Positions 18,424 through 27,782 of a stretch of DNA of 64,000 nt are shown here, piece after piece (positions within the stretch are counted from its first letter, which is position 1; every line of letters starts with the position of its first letter). This DNA is from CAJBVG01 sp943372995. GTDB lineage: Bacteria > Bacteroidota > Bacteroidia > Sphingobacteriales > Sphingobacteriaceae. The stretch covers positions 372,001-436,000 of the forward strand of contig CALSAQ010000003.1 in assembly GCA_943372995.1 (NCBI GenBank), given 5' to 3'. The notes below the pieces were generated by a model. The model ran no database searches. It saw nothing but the letters and a program-made list of their open reading frames with translations, and was not told the origin of the DNA. A program made the position numbers and the translations under genes.

Positions 18424-21231
18424 TTATAGGATTATTATTTTAGTTTGATTGATTGAATTTCCTTGTTTACATTTTAATATATATGTGCCTGACTGAAGAC
18501 TCATCTCCGATTTTGCAATCGTATGCATTCCTATGGCACTACTCACTTTCTTGCTAAATACTTTTCTTCCCATAATGTCAAAAACATCAATCTCCATTGG
18601 CTCTCTGGAAACAGTAAAAGTTAAATTCAAATCATCTATCACTGGATTTGGAAATACTTCTAATGCTAGTTTTTCTGATTTCGAAAGTTGAAGTCCTGTA
18701 AGAGTATTCGGATTATTTAATTTTTTATCAAGATAAAAACGATACTCTCCTGCTGATAAAATAATTTTTTGATTCACATCATTAATCAACACAGAATCGC
18801 CACTAAATAATTCGTACCACCAACCTGTATGCTGAAAACTTGTGGTAATAGAATCTAACTTCACATTGAAATTGGCAACCGACAATGCATTTAAACTAGT
18901 ATCATTTGCCTTATATAATTTCACAGAACCTGCAACCGAATAGGTATAATCCGACTTAGAAAAAACTTCTTGGGTATTTTTCAACCAAGCTAACATCGAC
19001 ATCACTTCGTAAATTCTTTTGCGGTTCGGGTCCAATAAATAATCCCAACGGATGGGTTTATTTCCTATCCTTCCATTAAAATCTATTGAATAATCATATC
19101 CCAATTCCCCAAATTGCCAAATCATTTTTGGCCCTTTAAGTGGTATTAAAAAACACATTGCAGCTTCTACTCTACGCATTGCTGTTTTAGGATTTTTAAT
19201 AGAATATGAACCAAAAGAATTTCCGTATTGTAAATTTTTATACATTAATCTCTCTTCATCATGGCTCTCCGCGTATACTACTGCATGCGCATCATTCCAA
19301 CCTCTATTCTTATAATCAGCCCAACTCAAATTACTTGTGCTCACAAATCCCATGGTGGCTTCGTTGAAATTATAATTTAAATTTCCCCAAAGCATAAAGC
19401 CATAATTCGCCAATTCTTTCTCCTCTGCATTATCTGCAAAATGCTCCAGAATTAAATATGCTGAAGTGTCGTATGTTCTTACTTTATTATATATTCTTTT
19501 CCAAATCGCGATTCTTGTAGGATCGTAAGCTCCCCATGCTGCTACATCCGTTCCTGTGTTTTTTTGAGTAAATCCTTTTGATAAATCAAACCTAAAACCA
19601 TCGACTTTATATTCTTTTATCCAAAATTTTAATACCGTATCAACGAAATCTTTAGTCGCCTGACTTTCGTGATTAAAATCGTATCCAACACCAAAAGGAT
19701 GCTTATCGGTTTGATTAAACCAAGGGTTATCAGCACTTGGTCTGTTATTCGTTTTATCAAAGTATAATCTCACCATTGGACTTTGTCCGAAAGAGTGATT
19801 CAATACCATATCAATCACTACTGCCATGCCTTGCTTGTGGCATTCGTCGATAAATGCTTTTGTGGCATTTTTTGTACCATAGTACTTATCTACACTGAAA
19901 TAAAAAGATGGGTTATATCCCCAGCTTTCATTCCCTTCAAATTCATTAATTGGCATTAATTCAATAGTATTAATACCTAATTTTTTTAGGTAAGCCAGAG
20001 TATCTTTTAGTGTTTGAAAATCATGTCGTGCAATAAAATCTCTAAGTAATAATTCATATATCAACATCTTTTCCTTTGCAGGTTTAACAAAGTTGTCTGA
20101 GTGTTGCCAATTAAATGTTTCTTTAGCGGTATTTAATACCGACACATATTCAAATGTTTTTCCTGTTGGGTATTGAATTAAATTAGGATATGTTATTGAT
20201 GGGATAAATGGATCGTTGTAATAATCTAAAACTTTCTCTGCATAGATATCAGCAATTCTTGTTTGCAAACTATCTACTACATACTGAAAACGATATTCTT
20301 TACCTTTCGTAAGTCCATCAATTTGAACCCACATTTTTTGCCCTGATGGGCTTTTGTTCATATATGATTTGCTTTCGAATTCCCAATTATTAAAATCGCC
20401 CACAACAAATGCAAATTCTTTGAAAGGTGCATGTAATTGTAGGATTACCGATGTATCAGAAATATAATTGATTCCATCTTTTGTACCTACTGGTGCAGAA
20501 GCAATATTAGGGCTTGTTCTAAAAAAAGTATAAATAGTATCTCTATATACATTTCCATTTTTTACCGCTTGAAAAATATAGGTATACTTCCCTACATTAT
20601 TTTTATTTGCACTATCGATATAATTAATAACCGAATCGTTTGCCAATGTAGCAACAACTTGATTGTTTTTATAAAGGGTTAAACTAGCCTTTCCTGAGCA
20701 AACGGCTTTAAGATTTAAAGCTTGATTAGTTTTTAACACTTGAGCATTGCTTGTTTCAAATCTCGCTTGAAATGTGCCATCTGAAATTGCAATAAATATA
20801 TCTGAACCATCGGCTTCTCTACCTACAATTGAGCCTGATTGGTTTCTGAATACAAATGCCAATTTTAACACTTTTTCCCCTGCTGGTACCGCATAAAATG
20901 AGTTTATATGATAGGTAATAGAAAATATATTATTGCCTAGGTTTGTCATTTTCACTTTAGCATCATCAGTGCCCCAAGTGCCTTGGACATATTTCCAAGA
21001 ATTAGGTGTTGGGCTAAGGTTTGTAATAACACCAGTATGGGCATAAACAACCGTTTGACCCATTAATGCTTTGTTCCCTTTCGAGGCATCATAATAAATA
21101 GTCACTTGGTCGTTTTGTGTAGCAAAAGCTGGGTCTAAGGTCAGAATCTGCCCTTTTGAACTCGAAAACACAAAACACATCAATATGACGCCTAAAATTT
21201 TATTTATTACCCTATTTAAAAACCAATTCAT
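18424..21231 (-). CDS. Secreted multidomain GH13 alpha-amylase with T9SS sorting domain
   Basis: The 935-residue product has a signal peptide (cleavage about 28). An N-terminal beta domain (about 29-150) resembles the DUF4961-like protein of the operon. An isoamylase/CBM48-like domain with VVGDFNNWEFESKSYM (about 275) follows, then the GH13 barrel. Regions I-IV are DMVLNHS (about 470), GFRFDLSKG (about 545, nucleophile Asp), LILEHFADN (about 592, acid Glu) and ESHDEERLM (about 655). A T9SS C-terminal domain (FPNPVIDDLNL to the end) predicts surface anchoring or release. First gene of the SusCD operon; two operator-like palindromes lie upstream. Confidence 0.93.
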   Translation of the reverse strand: MNWFLNRVINKILGVILMCFVFSSSKGQILTLDPAFATQNDQVTIYYDASKGNKALMGQTVVYAHTGVITNLSPTPNSWKYVQGTWGTDDAKVKMTNLGNNIFSITYHINSFYAVPAGEKVLKLAFVFRNQSGSIVGREADGSDIFIAISDGTFQARFETSNAQVLKTNQALNLKAVCSGKASLTLYKNNQVVATLANDSVINYIDSANKNNVGKYTYIFQAVKNGNVYRDTIYTFFRTSPNIASAPVGTKDGINYISDTSVILQLHAPFKEFAFVVGDFNNWEFESKSYMNKSPSGQKMWVQIDGLTKGKEYRFQYVVDSLQTRIADIYAEKVLDYYNDPFIPSITYPNLIQYPTGKTFEYVSVLNTAKETFNWQHSDNFVKPAKEKMLIYELLLRDFIARHDFQTLKDTLAYLKKLGINTIELMPINEFEGNESWGYNPSFYFSVDKYYGTKNATKAFIDECHKQGMAVVIDMVLNHSFGQSPMVRLYFDKTNNRPSADNPWFNQTDKHPFGVGYDFNHESQATKDFVDTVLKFWIKEYKVDGFRFDLSKGFTQKNTGTDVAAWGAYDPTRIAIWKRIYNKVRTYDTSAYLILEHFADNAEEKELANYGFMLWGNLNYNFNEATMGFVSTSNLSWADYKNRGWNDAHAVVYAESHDEERLMYKNLQYGNSFGSYSIKNPKTAMRRVEAAMCFLIPLKGPKMIWQFGELGYDYSIDFNGRIGNKPIRWDYLLDPNRKRIYEVMSMLAWLKNTQEVFSKSDYTYSVAGSVKLYKANDTSLNALSVANFNVKLDSITTSFQHTGWWYELFSGDSVLINDVNQKIILSAGEYRFYLDKKLNNPNTLTGLQLSKSEKLALEVFPNPVIDDLNLTFTVSREPMEIDVFDIMGRKVFSKKVSSAIGMHTIAKSEMSLQSGTYILKCKQGNSINQTKIIIL

Positions 21232-21269
21232 AACTGCAATTTAAAAAAAAAATGAAGAAAAAATAAGAA

Positions 21270-21286
21270 AGTGTAAAAATTACACT
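21270..21286. promoter_or_regulatory. Operator 1, AGTGTA-N5-TACACT
   Basis: AGTGTAAAAATTACACT is a 17-bp palindrome (9-bp arms if extended to 21268-21288) in the divergent promoter region. It lies next to a minus-strand TATTTTTT (-7-like, 21258-21265) for the amylase-susCD operon. Confidence 0.7.
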
Positions 21287-21305
21287 TTTTAGAATAATTA
21301 TAGAT

Positions 21306-21322
21306 AGTGTATTTTTTACACT
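21306..21322. promoter_or_regulatory. Operator 2, AGTGTA-N5-TACACT
   Basis: AGTGTATTTTTTACACT has exactly the same half-sites and spacer length as operator 1, with centres 36 bp apart. It sits just upstream of a plus-strand TTTG (21328-21331) and TAATTTCA (21351-21358) with 19-nt spacing, a plausible promoter for the binding-protein gene. Confidence 0.7.
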
Positions 21323-21382
21323 AAAATTTTGTAATCCGATTATTTAGTTATAATTTCATATCAAACTAATTTTTTAATTGTT

Positions 21383-23104
21383 ATGAAAAAACTTTTACTT
21401 ATAGCAGTATTGGCAGGTTTATCCTTCAGTACTCAAGCACGTAAAGTGGTGTTCCAAGTAGATATGGCGGGGCAAACTGTAGGTGCAAATGGCGTACACT
21501 TAGTGGGTAACTTTAAAGATATTAACTATGATGGTACTGATGAGAATGCTGGTCAATTCAACTGGGACCCTACTGCAAATGCAATGACGGACCCAAATGC
21601 TGATGGCATTTACTCAATTATGCTTGATATTGCAGGCAACTTACCTTATGAATTTAAATTTATAAACGGTAACGACTGGCCAGGTGCAGAAAATGTTCCT
21701 GCATTATCGCAAGTTGGTGGTGGAAACCAAAACCGTTGGGTTTATTTAGCTACAGGTACTGATACCGTAACTTTAGCTGCAATTAAATTTGGAACAAATG
21801 CTCCAAATGGGATGAAGGCTATTCGTTTCCGTGTAAACATGGCTACAGTATCTGCTGTAGACGTAAATGGTGTTCATGTGGCTGGTGACTTCCAAGGATG
21901 GAACCCAGGCAAAACAAGAATGGTAAATTATGCTGGTAATGGTGCATTCAATGGTACAATCTATGAACACATCGGATATGTATCTACAGGAGCAACAGGT
22001 GGCGCTACTCAATATAAATTTGTAAACGGTAACGATTGGCCTTTATCGGAGTCGGTACCTTCTGGTTGTGCAACAGGTGGCAATAGAAGTTTCGGCGAAA
22101 GTGCAAACGATACTTTATTAGTAGCAGTGTGCTACGGATCTTGCGATGTATGCCCTACTGGACCAATCCCAAAATACAATGTTACTTTCCAAGTTGATAT
22201 GGCTACTGCTTGCGGACAGGATTCTGTTGACGTAGCAGGTGGCGCAATTAATGGATGGGCTGGTGGAACTTGGTTAACACCAATTTCATCTGGTAGTACT
22301 GTTTATGCAGTTACAGTTCAATTAGACTCTGCAGAGATTGAATATAAATTCAGAAAACACTTAAATGGATATGTGGTATGGGAAGGAGTAGCAAATCGTA
22401 AAGTTGCTTTAACTTCTGATACTACCATCAACTTAGTATGTTTCAACTTTGAAACTGTTTGTTCTCCTGTAGTTCCTGCAGCTGATATTCATTTTATTGT
22501 TGATTTATCAAATGAGATTCCTGATCCAAATGGCGACATTTTTGTGATGGGTAATTTCACTTTACCTAACTGGCAAGATGGTGCAGTAAAAATGACTCCA
22601 GTTGTTGGTCAAATTGGAGTATACGAAACTACAATCAATATGTGTGAACCTTCATTTGCATATCAATTTGTTAATGGTCCTCCAAAAACAGCAACAAGCC
22701 CTGAGTCATTCCCAAATGCTAACGACAGAGCTTGCGTAGTTGATAATGGTGTAGGTGGTTGGAACCGTACATTTGTTCGTACTGATAGTGATCCTAAAAC
22801 TTTAGCCTTCGTGTTTAATTCATGTACAGCATTAAGTGTTGGTATGAACAACAACAAGTTAGAGGCAAGTTCAATCAACATGTTCCCTAACCCTTCTACT
22901 TCATCAACTACAATTGAATTTAATGATAATGCAAATTCACACTTCGTTACGATTACAGATTTAACTGGTCGTATTGTTGCGAAATATGTATCGTCAGAAA
23001 AATCAATTTCAGTGAATACAGAAAGTATTAATGCTGGTGTATATTTTGTTTCTATACAAAACGATAGAAATGAAAATGTATCATTAAAATTAATGGTTCG
23101 TTAA
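21383..23104 (+). CDS. T9SS-secreted protein with four starch-binding-like modules
   Basis: The 573-residue protein has a signal peptide (about 19). Four tandem beta-sandwich modules begin VFQVDMAGQ (about 23), FRVNMATVS (about 148), FQVDMATAC (about 270) and FIVDLSNEI (about 370). Modules 1 and 2 share FVNGNDWP-type motifs (FINGNDWPGAENVP, FVNGNDWPLSESVP), and module 2 has the CBM20/48-like GDFQGWNPGKT. A T9SS C-terminal domain follows (FPNPSTSSTTIEF). No catalytic domain is present. It is likely a surface starch-binding protein. It diverges from the amylase-susCD operon and is followed by a strong terminator. Confidence 0.8.
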   Translation: MKKLLLIAVLAGLSFSTQARKVVFQVDMAGQTVGANGVHLVGNFKDINYDGTDENAGQFNWDPTANAMTDPNADGIYSIMLDIAGNLPYEFKFINGNDWPGAENVPALSQVGGGNQNRWVYLATGTDTVTLAAIKFGTNAPNGMKAIRFRVNMATVSAVDVNGVHVAGDFQGWNPGKTRMVNYAGNGAFNGTIYEHIGYVSTGATGGATQYKFVNGNDWPLSESVPSGCATGGNRSFGESANDTLLVAVCYGSCDVCPTGPIPKYNVTFQVDMATACGQDSVDVAGGAINGWAGGTWLTPISSGSTVYAVTVQLDSAEIEYKFRKHLNGYVVWEGVANRKVALTSDTTINLVCFNFETVCSPVVPAADIHFIVDLSNEIPDPNGDIFVMGNFTLPNWQDGAVKMTPVVGQIGVYETTINMCEPSFAYQFVNGPPKTATSPESFPNANDRACVVDNGVGGWNRTFVRTDSDPKTLAFVFNSCTALSVGMNNNKLEASSINMFPNPSTSSTTIEFNDNANSHFVTITDLTGRIVAKYVSSEKSISVNTESINAGVYFVSIQNDRNENVSLKLMVR

Positions 23105-23125
23105 TATTGTTCAATTATTATTTGA

Positions 23126-23156
23126 AAGACCTCATCTTGTATGAGGTCTTTTTTTT
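23126..23156 (+). terminator. Rho-independent terminator
   Basis: The perfect 10-bp stem AAGACCTCAT / ATGAGGTCTT with a 5-nt loop runs into eight T residues, 22 nt after the stop codon of the binding-protein gene. Confidence 0.92.
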
Positions 23157-23168
23157 GTACCTTTCATT

Positions 23169-24986
23169 ATGAAAAAGATATACTTTTTATACTGCTCATT
23201 AATGCTATTAATTAGTTCTGCAGGTACTGCACAAGAGCTAACAGCATATCCTCCCAATTGGTATAAAGGAATGGTGGATACCACTTTCCAACTCATTATT
23301 CATCGCAAAGATATTCGTGATGCCAAAATCAATTTAAACAGCGATGCTATTAAAATACTAAAGAGATACCCAAGCAAACATGTAGATTATATGATGCTTG
23401 ACATGAGTATACCGAAAGAGTATATCGGGAATGAAATTCCTTTTGAATTTATTATTAAAAAGAAAAAAGTAATCTTTAAATATCCTTTACACAATAAACC
23501 CAACACCAAAAAACCAATTTTAAACGGGAATGATTTAATGTACCTCATTATGCCCGATCGTTTTGCAAATGCTGATCCTAGTAATGATGCTTATCCTAAC
23601 CTAAACGAAAAAACACTAAACCGTAAAGATCCTTTCGGCAGACATGGTGGCGACCTTAAAGGAATCCAAAATCATTTAGATTATATTCAGAAACTCGGGG
23701 TAAGTACATTATGGCTTACACCATTTCAAGAGAACAATGAACCAGAAGCATCTTATCATGGTTATGCTATTACTAATCATTACAAAACAGATCCTCGATA
23801 CGGAACAAACGAAGATTACAAAAAACTAGTTGAAGCATGCCATCAACGTGGAATGAAAATGGTAATCGATTTAGTATTTAACCATATTGGCGATAAACAT
23901 TGGATGGTTACCGATGCTCCCTTCCCTTCATTCATTCATCAATTCGACACCTTTACAAGAACTAACTACAGAGCGAATACCATCGTAGACCCTTACGCAT
24001 CTCCATACGATAAAAAATTATTTAACGAAGGTTGGTTCGACAAACGAATGCCTGATTTGAATATGAAAGATCAGGCAATAGCTAAGTTTATGATTCAACA
24101 AACTTTATGGTGGTTATATTATGCTGGAGTTGATGGAATAAGAATCGACACTTATACTTATCCTGATTTATCATTCATGCAACTTTGGTATCAAAAAGTT
24201 AGAGAAGAATTTCCAGAGATGAGCATCTTCGGTGAAATTTGGGAACATGCAGTACCTCTTCAAAGCTACTTCACTCCAAAGAATAAAAAATACAACGAGG
24301 AAATGCAAAATATCCTTGACTTCCAATTCTGCTTTGCTATGGATGAGTTTGTTGATCAAGACTATGGATGGACCGAAGGTGTTTCAAAATTATACTACGC
24401 GATAAGTCAAGATTTTCTTTATAACAAACCTTACAATAATATCATATTTATAGACAATCATGACCTTGATCGTTTTCTTGCTACGGTAAAAGGTGATGTA
24501 GCTAAACTAAAAGTTGCACTTGGTGTATTACTTACTATGCGTGGTGTTCCATGTATTTTCTATGGCACTGAAGTATTAATGCAAGGCAAGGGTTCCCACG
24601 GTATTATTCGAGAAGACTTTAGCGGTGGGTGGAAAGAAGATGCTATAAATAAATTCGATGAGAAACAACGCAGTGAACCTGAAAATGATCTCATCAATTA
24701 CATCAGTAAAATTCAACATTGGAAAAGCAAAAGCGAAGCGTTTACTCAAGGCAAGCTAATGCAATTTATTCCTAGCGAAGGAATTTATGCTTATGCTCGT
24801 TATAGTGATAATGGCAAAGCTGCATTTATTATTTACAACAGCAATAAAGAAAAGAAAAATGTTAATACCACTCGATTTCAAGATATACTTAAAGGAAGAT
24901 CTAGTGGAAAAAATATTATCGATGATCGTATTATCAATCTAAATACAATTGAGATTGGTGCAAGAGAGTTATTGATAATTGAATAG
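23169..24986 (+). CDS. GH13 cyclomaltodextrinase/neopullulanase (SusA-like)
   Basis: The 605-residue enzyme has a signal peptide (cleavage about 21, GTAQ) and so is probably periplasmic. Its N-terminal cyclomaltodextrinase-type domain (about 22-115) precedes the GH13 barrel. Regions I-IV are DLVFNHIGD (about 233), GIRIDTYTY (about 323), GEIWEHA (about 355) and IDNHDLDRF (about 430). A C-terminal beta domain ends GARELLIIE. It likely cuts imported maltodextrins, cyclodextrins or pullulan fragments. It lies just after the binding-protein terminator, with a weak TACCTTTC element 3 nt before the ATG. Confidence 0.92.
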   Translation: MKKIYFLYCSLMLLISSAGTAQELTAYPPNWYKGMVDTTFQLIIHRKDIRDAKINLNSDAIKILKRYPSKHVDYMMLDMSIPKEYIGNEIPFEFIIKKKKVIFKYPLHNKPNTKKPILNGNDLMYLIMPDRFANADPSNDAYPNLNEKTLNRKDPFGRHGGDLKGIQNHLDYIQKLGVSTLWLTPFQENNEPEASYHGYAITNHYKTDPRYGTNEDYKKLVEACHQRGMKMVIDLVFNHIGDKHWMVTDAPFPSFIHQFDTFTRTNYRANTIVDPYASPYDKKLFNEGWFDKRMPDLNMKDQAIAKFMIQQTLWWLYYAGVDGIRIDTYTYPDLSFMQLWYQKVREEFPEMSIFGEIWEHAVPLQSYFTPKNKKYNEEMQNILDFQFCFAMDEFVDQDYGWTEGVSKLYYAISQDFLYNKPYNNIIFIDNHDLDRFLATVKGDVAKLKVALGVLLTMRGVPCIFYGTEVLMQGKGSHGIIREDFSGGWKEDAINKFDEKQRSEPENDLINYISKIQHWKSKSEAFTQGKLMQFIPSEGIYAYARYSDNGKAAFIIYNSNKEKKNVNTTRFQDILKGRSSGKNIIDDRIINLNTIEIGARELLIIE

Positions 24987-25084
24987 TTAGTATGCGATAT
25001 GTTAATATGCTAGTATGCTGATATGCTAGTATGCTGGTATGCTGATCCATTAGCATATTAACATACTAGCATACCAGCATATTA
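24987..25084. repeat. Inverted array of TRRTATGC octamers between convergent genes
   Basis: Octamers TAATATGC, TAGTATGC, TGATATGC, TAGTATGC, TGGTATGC are followed, after a short CC-containing turn, by the same words in inverted order (rc TAATATGC, TGGTATGC, TAGTATGT, TAATATGC). The array fills the whole spacer between two converging stop codons. It can form a hairpin of over 35 bp per arm and may act as a bidirectional terminator. Confidence 0.85.
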
Positions 25085-25085
25085 A

Positions 25086-26408
25086 TCATTTATCCTGCAC
25101 GTAAAGTACCGACACCGCAGCGCTGAGCATAAATATACCTGCAAGTACGATGGCATATATCGCATGGTTGTCGTAAATCGTTCTTACAATTGGACCGCCA
25201 ATTACACCATTAACAATTTGTGGGATGGTGATGAAAAAATTAAATATACCCATGTATACTCCCATTTTTCCTGATGGAATTTTATTAGCCAATATTGCAT
25301 AAGGCATTGCTAATATTGATGCCCAAGCAAAGCCTACTCCTACCATCGAGAATAATAAATCCATTTTATCATCCGCGAAATACATGCTTATTAATCCGAT
25401 ACCACCAGCAATTAACGATAGTGCATGTGTTTTCTTTCTTCCAAATTTCTTTGCAATACTTGGCAACATTAATGCATAAATTGCTGATACTCCATTATAC
25501 ACACCGAAGATTATACCTGTCCAGTTTTGCGCCTCTCTAAATTTATCACTACTCGTATCTTCTATCGCTAAACCAAATACATGATTAGCAATAGCTGGTG
25601 TAGTAAATACCCACATGCTAAATAATGCGAACCAACTAAAGAATTGAACTAAACCTAGTTGTTTCATTGCAACTGGCATTTTTCTAAAGTCTTTGAAAAT
25701 ATTGCTAAACTTCGCATGCTCATCTTCCGATTTCCCATGATATTTTTCATATTCGGCAGGTGGATATTCTTTAGAAAAAAATACCGTTACCAAAATACAA
25801 GCAAGAAATACAATAGCACCTATATAAAATGAATAGGTCACATTTGCAGCTACAAAACCTGCATCTGCTGAAGACGACACTCCGAAATAATTATGCAATA
25901 TATAAGGCAACCAAGATCCAGCCACCGCTCCAATTCCAATAAGAAACGTTTGAATTGAAAAACCTAAAGTACTTTGTTTAGAAGATAAATTATCAGCCAC
26001 TAATGCCCTAAATGGCTCCATAGCGATATTTATACTTGCATCCATCACCATTAACATTCCAGCTCCAATTAATAACGCTGATTTCGCTTGAAAAAAAGCA
26101 GCTGAATTGGGTAATAATAATAACGCAACACAACATAATAGTGTTCCAATTAATATATAAGGCTTTCTTCTACCAAATCGACCCCAAGTTTTATCGCTAT
26201 AGTAACCGATGATAGGTTGCACGATCATCCCTGTTAATGGGGCTACTAACCAAAACCACGACAACTGCTCTACATGTGCTCCATAATTCTGAAGGATTCC
26301 ACTTGCATTACTATTCTGTAATGCAAATCCAAATTGTATTCCCATGAATCCAAAACTCATGTTGAATATCTGCAATAAACTTAAACGTGGTTTTTCTAGT
26401 AAGGCCAT
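25086..26408 (-). CDS. MFS (SLC45/GPH-type) sugar transporter, probably maltose
   Basis: The 440-residue protein has 12 predicted membrane helices and the MFS loop DKTWGRFGRRKPYI between helices 2 and 3, which is characteristic of the sucrose/maltose SLC45-like group. It should bring maltose or short maltodextrins across the inner membrane. It is the last gene of the kinase-pgmB-GH65-GH13-GH13 operon (5-nt gap), and the cytoplasmic GH65 enzyme in the operon would use its substrate. Confidence 0.88.
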   Translation of the reverse strand: MALLEKPRLSLLQIFNMSFGFMGIQFGFALQNSNASGILQNYGAHVEQLSWFWLVAPLTGMIVQPIIGYYSDKTWGRFGRRKPYILIGTLLCCVALLLLPNSAAFFQAKSALLIGAGMLMVMDASINIAMEPFRALVADNLSSKQSTLGFSIQTFLIGIGAVAGSWLPYILHNYFGVSSSADAGFVAANVTYSFYIGAIVFLACILVTVFFSKEYPPAEYEKYHGKSEDEHAKFSNIFKDFRKMPVAMKQLGLVQFFSWFALFSMWVFTTPAIANHVFGLAIEDTSSDKFREAQNWTGIIFGVYNGVSAIYALMLPSIAKKFGRKKTHALSLIAGGIGLISMYFADDKMDLLFSMVGVGFAWASILAMPYAILANKIPSGKMGVYMGIFNFFITIPQIVNGVIGGPIVRTIYDNHAIYAIVLAGIFMLSAAVSVLYVQDK

Positions 26409-26413
26409 AAATA

Positions 26414-27781
26414 TTATTTATAGTAAATAGCGTAAGAGTTTGGCGCCAAAGTAATTTCACCTTTTTTGTAATTTACTTCAGCATTGGTATCTGCATTGTA
26501 TTTTTTTATAATTTTCTTCATGTCAATTGTTGGCGTTTTAACTTGAATAGGATTACTACTAAAGTTAATAAACACATAAGCCTCACTCTCCCCATTTTTT
26601 CTTATGTATGCATAGCACATGTTTTCTGTACTACTTGTTTGAAATGGTATTTCTTCCAGAACCACATTATCAGCATTTTTAAACGCACCAACTTTCTGTT
26701 TTAAATTTGCCATTCTACGATACCAATTAAAGCGAGTAGTGTCTGACCATTCTGATTTCTTAATCGCGTCTTTTTCAAAAAAACTTAATCTTCTGTTTAA
26801 TCCTACTTCTTCTCCTGTATACACCAATGGTAAACTTTGAGGCAAAGTATACACCATTACTCCAATTTGCTGCCAATTTTTACCGTATTTTTCTTCAACA
26901 GTACCATTCCACGAATTCTCATCATGATTGGTTAGAAAATATAATTTATGCATATGTGCAGGGAACTTAGCGTAATTATCTGCTAATTCTTTTTTCATTT
27001 GTGCTAAAGTCTTTTTCCCTTTAGCAAAATCAGCAGTTACTCCCATAAAATTCCAGCCATAAGCTGCATTAAATGCTTTATTGAAATAAATGTTTGGAGT
27101 TGGTGTGATGTCGGTATTCCACTCCATTTCTGCTAGCATGTACATAGGTTTTATGCTCTCCAACTCTATTCTTAATTTCTCCCAAAAATCAAGCGGTACT
27201 AAAAACGCTACGTCGCAACGGTATCCATCTATATCAAATTCCTTAACCCAATACTTCATTGCTTCTATCATTGCATTTCGCATTTCTGTATTTCTATAGT
27301 CGAGTTTCGCAACATCCGACCAATCGTACTGAGTGATAATTTCTCCTTTATCATTCTTTGCATACCAATCTGGATGTTGTGTAATCCAAGGATTATCCCA
27401 TGCCGAATGGTTAGCCACCCAATCAATCATTACCTTAATTCCTAAAGCATGTGCTTTATCTACCAAATTTTTAAAATCAGCTTTGGTTCCGTATTCTGGT
27501 GCAACATCTGTATAATCCTTCACACTATAATAACTCCCCATCGTTCCTTTTCTATTGACAACACCAATTGGATGAATTGGCATAATCCATAATACATCAA
27601 CTCCTAATGATTTTATACGAGGCAACTCTTTTGCAAAAGCGTTAAACGTTCCTTCATCAGTATATTGACGAATATTTACTTCGTACATCACAGCCGTTTT
27701 CGACCATTCTGGTTGTACAAGCTGTGCACTTGCCAATTGAACAGTGCAAACAAATAAAAGTGTAATTATTTTTCTCATCAT
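26414..27781 (-). CDS. Secreted GH13 alpha-amylase family enzyme
   Basis: The 455-residue enzyme has a signal peptide (MMRKIITLLFVCTVQLASAQ). GH13 regions I-IV are DWVANHS (about 118), GYRCDVAF (about 184, nucleophile Asp), LAEMEWN (about 216, acid Glu) and LTNHDENSW (about 284). A longer frame begins at 27805 but overlaps the upstream gene. The ATG at 27781 (or its tandem ATG at 27778) lies 1 nt after the upstream stop and leads straight into the signal peptide, so it is preferred. Probably periplasmic. Confidence 0.9.
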   Translation of the reverse strand: MMRKIITLLFVCTVQLASAQLVQPEWSKTAVMYEVNIRQYTDEGTFNAFAKELPRIKSLGVDVLWIMPIHPIGVVNRKGTMGSYYSVKDYTDVAPEYGTKADFKNLVDKAHALGIKVMIDWVANHSAWDNPWITQHPDWYAKNDKGEIITQYDWSDVAKLDYRNTEMRNAMIEAMKYWVKEFDIDGYRCDVAFLVPLDFWEKLRIELESIKPMYMLAEMEWNTDITPTPNIYFNKAFNAAYGWNFMGVTADFAKGKKTLAQMKKELADNYAKFPAHMHKLYFLTNHDENSWNGTVEEKYGKNWQQIGVMVYTLPQSLPLVYTGEEVGLNRRLSFFEKDAIKKSEWSDTTRFNWYRRMANLKQKVGAFKNADNVVLEEIPFQTSSTENMCYAYIRKNGESEAYVFINFSSNPIQVKTPTIDMKKIIKKYNADTNAEVNYKKGEITLAPNSYAIYYK

Positions 27782-27782
27782 A

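Noticed and set aside
21268..21288. Palindrome as a transcription terminator
   Set aside because: It lies between two divergent promoters with no gene to terminate, and a second copy with the same half-sites supports an operator.
21658..22060. DNA repeat within the starch-binding gene as a mobile repeat
   Set aside because: The similarity (AACGGTAACGA-type) follows from homologous protein modules in the same frame and not from an inserted element.
24987..25084. Octamer array as a CRISPR array
   Set aside because: Units are 8 bp with no spacers, no cas genes are nearby, and the arms are inverted.
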